A stretch of 18,847 nucleotides of DNA from an uncultured Neisseriaceae bacterium (lineage in GTDB: Bacteria > Pseudomonadota > Gammaproteobacteria > Burkholderiales > UBA11063), in the NCBI GenBank assembly GCA_937952895.1, contig CALFYC010000234.1, positions 1 through 18,847 on the forward strand, written 5' to 3'. The notes under the pieces are model-generated. The model ran no database searches. It was not told where the DNA came from and saw nothing but the letters and a program-made list of their open reading frames with translations. Below, in pieces: positions 14,733 through 18,847 of this stretch (the first letter of the stretch is position 1; every line of letters begins with the position of its first letter). Both the position numbers and the translations under genes were made by a program.

Positions 14733-15170
14733 TTAAGAAGAATAATTCTTTTTTTCTAGTTCAATATTCTCTGCGATTTGATCAAGGGTCTTATCAGATA
14801 ATGCATGATTAGCTTTTGGAAAAAGTTCTTCTTCTTCTTCGCTAATATGATGCTCTAAGTTTTCCTGTAATACGGTTAATTTCGCTTTCCAAGTTTCATC
14901 TTTAAAATTGATATCTTCTAACTCTTCCAGTAAAACATCAATAATATGATGTTCTTGAAATGCTTCTAAGGTTAAATCTTTAGTAGTAGATTTAGCTTTT
15001 AAAACTGGATATACGACAGATTCTTCAATTTTTTCATGAATTTTAAGTTCTTCTTTCAAATTATTTAATAAAGTTTGGCGTTTTGCTTTGGCGGTAGAAT
15101 TTTGTAATTCCTCTATAATATGTTTAACTTTTCGATGATCTTTGATTAATGTGTCAAATGCATGTGTCAT
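14733..15170 (-). CDS. Hemerythrin-like HHE domain protein
   Basis: This 145-residue four-helix protein carries two HHE repeats: H12 in IKDHRKVK, H45 and E49 in KIHEKIEESVVYP, H74/H75 in FQEHHIIDVL, and H107 or H108 and E112 in LEHHISEEEEELFP. These can hold a non-haem di-iron centre that binds oxygen or nitric oxide or buffers iron. Proteins of this subgroup are linked to oxidative or nitrosative stress, but the exact task is unknown. AGGA lies 10 nt before the ATG. A possible promoter is TTGTCT-17-TAATAA about 40-70 nt upstream. It is a single-gene unit. Confidence 0.88.
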   Translation of the reverse strand: MTHAFDTLIKDHRKVKHIIEELQNSTAKAKRQTLLNNLKEELKIHEKIEESVVYPVLKAKSTTKDLTLEAFQEHHIIDVLLEELEDINFKDETWKAKLTVLQENLEHHISEEEEELFPKANHALSDKTLDQIAENIELEKKNYSS

Positions 15171-15301
15171 GATAAAAATTCCTTTTAATCGTTAATTTTA
15201 TTGATGTAGCAATTATTAGACAGATTATATTGTTAAGACAAGTAAAAATTTTATACTTAAATTCAAGAAAGTAAAAAAATGGTTTCAATTGAAAGACATT
15301 G

Positions 15302-15307
15302 TATAAT
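15302..15307 (+). promoter_or_regulatory. Probable -10 box of the nfi promoter
   Basis: A perfect TATAAT lies 35 nt before the nfi ATG. The -35 region at 17-nt spacing (ATGGTT) is weak, so the full promoter is uncertain. Confidence 0.4.
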
Positions 15308-15342
15308 GAGGTTGATTTTTAAACAAATGAGTAAATTAAAAA

Positions 15343-16038
15343 ATGGAAGCAGTAATTAGGCATAAATGGGATTTATCTATTACAGACGCAGTTAGCTTAC
15401 AAAAAGAATTAGCCACTAAAGTTCAAATTATTAAGCCAACCTCTAAAATTCGTTATATTGGTGGAATTGACTGTGCTCCATCGCACGATAAGTTACGATA
15501 TTTTGCAGCAGCTGTAGTTTGGGACTTAGAACATCATGAACTTATGGAATATCATTTAGCAGAAGCGCCAATAACATTTCCATATATTCCTGGGTTATTA
15601 TCTTTTCGTGAAATTCCAGCTATTTTAGAAGTAGTAAAAAACATTAAGCATATTCCAGATTTGTTAATTGTTGATGGCCATGGTATTGCTCATCCAAGGC
15701 GTTTTGGAATTGCCTGCCATTTAGGGGTATTGCTTGATATGCCAACTTTTGGTTGTGGTAAAAGTTTATTATTCGGGAAATATAATGAGCCAAGTATTGA
15801 GCGTGGTTCGATTAGTCCTTTAATGGTAAAAAATACTAATACGATTATTGGTAATGTTATTCGGACAAGAACCAAAGTAAAACCAGTAATAGTAAGTGTT
15901 GGAAATAAGATAGATCTTGAAACAGCAACAGAACTTACTTTATCTTGTAGTGGTAAATTTAGGTTGCCAGAACCAACTAGGTTGGCTGATAATTTAGTTG
16001 CTCAAAAAGAAACTAAGAATATTTATTTGGTAAATTAA
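15343..16038 (+). CDS. nfi: Endonuclease V (deoxyinosine 3' endonuclease)
   Basis: Endonuclease V cuts the second phosphodiester bond 3' of deoxyinosine, starting repair of deaminated adenine. The 231-residue protein is full length. The catalytic acidic residues line up with the Thermotoga enzyme: D43 in YIGGIDCA, E90 in PGLLSFREIP, and D111 and H117 in VDGHGIAHPRR. The strand-separating wedge PYIP (80-83) includes Y81. The start ATG has only a weak ribosome binding site, but the N-terminus aligns with the family. It stands alone, followed by a yihY-type gene after 90 nt. Confidence 0.96.
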   Translation: MEAVIRHKWDLSITDAVSLQKELATKVQIIKPTSKIRYIGGIDCAPSHDKLRYFAAAVVWDLEHHELMEYHLAEAPITFPYIPGLLSFREIPAILEVVKNIKHIPDLLIVDGHGIAHPRRFGIACHLGVLLDMPTFGCGKSLLFGKYNEPSIERGSISPLMVKNTNTIIGNVIRTRTKVKPVIVSVGNKIDLETATELTLSCSGKFRLPEPTRLADNLVAQKETKNIYLVN

Positions 16039-16137
16039 TTATCTTCAGCTATTTAAATTACAAAATTTCTAAATTTTTATTTTAAGTACATATAATTGTT
16101 GATATACTCTCTTCTATATTAATAAGGAGTGATAATA

Positions 16138-16944
16138 TTGGATGTTACTAAAAAGTTATTAATGAAGTACAAGTTAACAAAATTTATTTATCTATTGGTA
16201 AAAGATTTTTTTGTAAAAGATGGCTTTGATAAAGTAAGTAGTCTTTCATATACAATTTTAATGTCATTTGTGCCATTTTTGGTTTCAATTGCCAGTATTG
16301 CAACGTTTTTTTTACCTACTAAAACTTATTTTAGATTTGAAAAATATTTATTAGATAATAATTTACCAATGGTTGGTAAAGAAATTGCTTCATATATTGA
16401 AGCATTTCATAAGCATTCGGGTCAATTATCTTTGGTTAGCCTGTTTTTTTTATTCTTTAGTGCTATTTTAATGATAAGAAGTCTTAGTAGGCATCTAATT
16501 CAATTATATGAAATTAAGGCTCCAGCTAATATCGGTATTTCAATTTTTTTCTTAATAATTGTTATTTTATTATTCGTATCAATTGGGGTTGGGCTTAATT
16601 CTTATATTATTTGGGCAATAAAATTAAATCATTCAGTTATACCGAAACTGATATCATTGTTTGTAGAGATATTTGCGTTTACTGTAATTTATAAATTTGT
16701 GCCAATTAACCATGCAAGTTTACGTCATTCACTAATTGCAGGAGCTATTGCTGCAATACTTTTTGAGGCAGCTAAATATGGTTTTGTAATCTACATAAAA
16801 CATTTTACTAGTGAGAGTATTTTGTATGGTGCCTTAGCTAGTTTACCTATATTTTTACTTTGGCTATATTTAAGTTGTTTGATTTTATTATTGTGTGCTA
16901 ATATCATTGTAATATTGCAAAAAATGCAAAATAATGAAATTTAA
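16138..16944 (+). CDS. YihY/BrkB (UPF0761) family inner-membrane protein
   Basis: A polytopic membrane protein of about 268 residues with six predicted helices. The diagnostic opening is DGFDKVSSLSYTILMSFVPFLVSIASI, and the C-terminal YGALASLPIFLLWLYLSC also matches. The function of the family is unresolved (older ribonuclease BN annotations are wrong). An open frame with GTG begins at 16129, but that codon lies inside the AAGGAG ribosome binding site, so the TTG at 16138, 8 nt downstream of AAGGAG, is the better start. The soluble loop between helices 2 and 3, which usually carries a Trp/Arg-rich stretch, appears shortened: LYEIKAPANIG leads straight into the next helix. Confidence 0.88.
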   Translation: MDVTKKLLMKYKLTKFIYLLVKDFFVKDGFDKVSSLSYTILMSFVPFLVSIASIATFFLPTKTYFRFEKYLLDNNLPMVGKEIASYIEAFHKHSGQLSLVSLFFLFFSAILMIRSLSRHLIQLYEIKAPANIGISIFFLIIVILLFVSIGVGLNSYIIWAIKLNHSVIPKLISLFVEIFAFTVIYKFVPINHASLRHSLIAGAIAAILFEAAKYGFVIYIKHFTSESILYGALASLPIFLLWLYLSCLILLLCANIIVILQKMQNNEI

Positions 16945-17104
16945 AATATAAAGATTATAATCAATCTAAATAATTGAGTTATTAGTCTATAAATAAGTGA
17001 GATCTACTTAAAAACTTAATCTATTATATCTTTCCAATGAAAATATATCGCCGTTATCTTTTACTATTCCGATAATTAAATTGAGATTTAAGCATATAAA
17101 TCAA

Positions 17105-17300
17105 GTATCACTAATTATTCCAATTAATATATTAGCATCAGCATCAATGAATTAATTAACTCAATAACACACAATAGGTAGTCCCCAGATAGATCGAGCA
17201 TCAGTTTACCATCTTGTATAGATTCTAATTTGTAATTAAGTCTAATGCGTGAGGAGCTGAACTAGCTTTGGCTAATTTTGATTTAATTTTTGGCTGAAAT
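17105..17300 (-). pseudogene. Possible remnant of a patatin-like phospholipase gene
   Basis: Read on the minus strand across two frameshifts, the segments are KLAKASSAPHALDLITN, then SIQDGKLMLDLSGDYLLCVI with ELIN, then DADANILIGIISDT. The order resembles patatin: the A.ATSAAP.YF block, a DGG..NNP..A..EA block, and an NIL.ISLGTG strand. The key DGG and GTG are themselves altered, and no GxSxG region was found upstream. A different parent (for example FtsZ-like around DADANI) cannot be excluded. Confidence 0.25.
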
Positions 17301-17308
17301 GAGAATAC

Positions 17309-17346
17309 GAGACTATTTTTTTAGCGTAAAACTTTAAAATAGTCTC
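17309..17346. repeat. Perfect 11-bp stem-loop
   Basis: GAGACTATTTT (17309-17319) and AAAATAGTCTC (17336-17346) are exact inverted repeats with a 16-nt loop. No T-run follows on either strand, so it is not a standard terminator. It lies between convergent genes and could be a terminus of a lost element or an RNA-stabilising structure. Confidence 0.5.
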
Positions 17347-17441
17347 TATTGTGGCAAGCAATAAGATAGCTTATTTTGAAGCCTTAAGCATTTTTTTACT
17401 TGTTATTTTTAGTAAAGAAACGTCATATCGGCTCTAGGTAA

Positions 17442-18847
17442 TTAGAATAATCCAACAGGATTTGGATCATAGCTTACTAATAAATTTTTGGTTTGTTGAT
17501 AATGCTCTAGCGCCATTTTATGTGTTTCACGCCCAATCCCTGATTGTTTATAACCACCAAATGCTGCATGTGCAGGTGCTGCATTATAACAGTTAACCCA
17601 AACTCGCCCAGCCTTAATAGCTTTGCCCATTCTAAAAACACGGTTGCCATCACGAGTCCATACTCCAGCTCCAAGTCCATATAATGTATCATTTGCAATT
17701 TCTAAGGCTTCATCTTCATCCCTAAATGTAGTTATGGAAACTACTGGACCAAAAATTTCCTCTTGGAATATACGCATTTTATTATGACCTTGAAATACAG
17801 TTGGCTTTACATAATATCCATGGGTTAGATCTCCACCAATTATATTACGTTCCCCTCCAATTAAACAATTAGCGCCTTCTTGTTTACCTAAATCAATATA
17901 AGATAAGATTTTTTCAAGTTGCTCTTGAGATACTTGAGCACCTAACATTGTGTTTGGATCTAAAGGGTTACCTTGCTTAATTGCAGCAACACGTTTTAAA
18001 GCGCGTTCCATAAAGCGTTCATAAATGGATTCTTGAATTAAAGCGCGTGAAGGACATGTGCATACTTCTCCTTGGTTTAAAGCAAACATAGCAAAACCTT
18101 CTAATGCTTTATCAAAATAAGCATCATCAGCATCCAGAACATCAGCGAAAAATATATTTGGGCTTTTACCACCCAATTCTAATGTTACTGGAATAATATT
18201 TTGAGAAGCATATTGCATAATTAAGCGCCCCGTTGTAGTTTCACCAGTAAAAGATATTTTATCAATCCGCGTACTTGAGGCTAATGACTTACCCGCTTCC
18301 AAATCAAATCCATTAACTACATTTAAAACACCAGGGGGTAGTAAATCTCCAATTAGTTCTAATAATACTAAAATTGATGCTGGAGTTTGTTCGGCTGGTT
18401 TTAAAACTATGCAATTTCCAGCAGCTAGTGCTGGAGCCAATTTCCATGATGCTATTAGAATTGGAAAATTCCATGGTATAATTTGACCAACTACACCTAA
18501 TGGCTCGTTAAAATGATAGGCAGTGGTATTTTTGTCAATTTCACTAATAGTTCCTTCTTGAGAACGAATGCATGAAGCAAAATAACGAAAATGATCAATT
18601 GCTAATGGAATATCAGCATGGGTAGTTTCACGTATCGGTTTACCATTATCAATTGTTTCAGCAAGTGCCAGTGTAGATAAATTAGCTTCCATACGGTCAG
18701 CAATTTTATTTAAGATGTTAGCTCGTTCAGTTGTAGAGGTGCTACCCCAAGAATGTTTTGCTTGGTGAGCTGCATCCAATGCTAGATCAATATCTTTATG
18801 GTTAGAACGAGGTATTTGGCAAAAAACTTGACCAGTAATTGGAGTAA
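17442..18847 (-). CDS. aldB: NAD-dependent aldehyde dehydrogenase, AldB/ExaC type (5' end outside window)
   Basis: This oxidises aldehydes, typically acetaldehyde, to carboxylic acids. The reading frame continues through the right edge of the window. The TTG at 18779 is an internal codon, not a start, because TPITGQVFCQIPRS precedes it in frame. About 467 residues are visible, and roughly the first 40 of about 506 are missing. The NAD fold shows PWNFPILIASWKLAPALAAG. The catalytic glutamate lies in TLELGGKSPNIFF. The nucleophilic cysteine lies in LNQGEVCTCPSR, a form typical of AldB/ExaC/AcoD. The end HYQQTKNLLVSYDPNPVGLF also matches E. coli AldB as I recall it. No damage is seen. Confidence 0.93.
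   Translation of the reverse strand, partial: TPITGQVFCQIPRSNHKDIDLALDAAHQAKHSWGSTSTTERANILNKIADRMEANLSTLALAETIDNGKPIRETTHADIPLAIDHFRYFASCIRSQEGTISEIDKNTTAYHFNEPLGVVGQIIPWNFPILIASWKLAPALAAGNCIVLKPAEQTPASILVLLELIGDLLPPGVLNVVNGFDLEAGKSLASSTRIDKISFTGETTTGRLIMQYASQNIIPVTLELGGKSPNIFFADVLDADDAYFDKALEGFAMFALNQGEVCTCPSRALIQESIYERFMERALKRVAAIKQGNPLDPNTMLGAQVSQEQLEKILSYIDLGKQEGANCLIGGERNIIGGDLTHGYYVKPTVFQGHNKMRIFQEEIFGPVVSITTFRDEDEALEIANDTLYGLGAGVWTRDGNRVFRMGKAIKAGRVWVNCYNAAPAHAAFGGYKQSGIGRETHKMALEHYQQTKNLLVSYDPNPVGLF

Larger units (their letters stand above)
16945..17441. other. Convergent intergenic region with degraded coding sequence
   Basis: No intact gene. It holds a perfect stem-loop (17309-17346) and, on the minus strand, broken coding-like segments (see 17105-17300). 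Stops occur in all frames. No clear rho-independent terminator was seen for either flanking gene. Confidence 0.6.

Noticed and set aside
14715..14736. AT-only hairpin between the convergent 14321-14704 and hemerythrin genes as a terminator
   Set aside because: The 7-bp stem has no GC pairs and would be too unstable to act as a rho-independent terminator.
17175..17186. GGTAGTCCCC, similar to the worn MITE end
   Set aside because: The similarity stops after about 10 bases, there is no MITE core or partner end, and there is no 8-bp duplication.

Overview
The window is AT-rich (roughly 30% G+C by eye) and reads as chromosomal DNA of a low-GC Gram-negative bacterium. A gamma- or betaproteobacterium is most likely. 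CydA keeps the E. coli residue numbering of all haem ligands, CydB and YgaP closely resemble the E. coli proteins as I remember them, and a CydP-type small gene precedes cydA. The genus cannot be named from this sequence alone.

Layout. (1) 33-5980, minus strand: a probable operon marR -> dabB -> dabA -> DUF6671 gene. DabAB is the energy-coupled inorganic-carbon (CO2/bicarbonate) accumulation system. The MarR-type regulator lies first in the operon, behind a good sigma-70 promoter flanked by two similar operator-like sites. DabB carries an extra NuoM-like C-terminal module. The DUF6671 gene looks damaged at its 3' end. (2) 5993-6061: a 69-bp miniature transposable element (MITE) with 16-bp terminal inverted repeats and a perfect 8-bp target duplication, just upstream of that promoter. 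A second copy lies at 14166-14234. (3) 6189-8620, minus strand: an apparent sulfide/persulfide-response operon. It holds an AhpD-like protein, a YgaV/BigR/SqrR-type ArsR repressor with the two redox cysteines 66 residues apart, the membrane rhodanese YgaP, a broken DUF302 gene and a Rieske-type oxygenase. A perfect 10-bp palindrome overlaps its promoter. (4) 8640-11954, plus strand: cydP-cydA-cydB-cydX, a quinol oxidase of the cytochrome bd type with both of its small subunits, which are too short for ordinary ORF calling.

(5) 11955-14320 is a decaying, gene-poor zone. It holds a secreted orphan protein, a small RiPP-precursor-like gene interrupted by an in-frame TAG, an intact cupin gene with a palindromic promoter, and an M13 (PepO/neprilysin-type) metallopeptidase pseudogene that contains the second MITE. 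(6) 14321-16944: a small secreted cysteine-containing protein, a hemerythrin-like HHE protein, endonuclease V (nfi) and a YihY/BrkB membrane protein. (7) 16945-17441: non-coding, with a perfect 11-bp stem-loop and a degraded fragment resembling a patatin-type lipase. (8) 17442 to the right edge, minus strand: an AldB/ExaC-type aldehyde dehydrogenase whose N-terminus lies outside the window.

Functionally, the left half joins inorganic-carbon uptake, reactive-sulfur sensing and detoxification, and a sulfide-tolerant, high-affinity terminal oxidase. This would suit growth in low-oxygen, sulfide-exposed conditions, but that link is inference.
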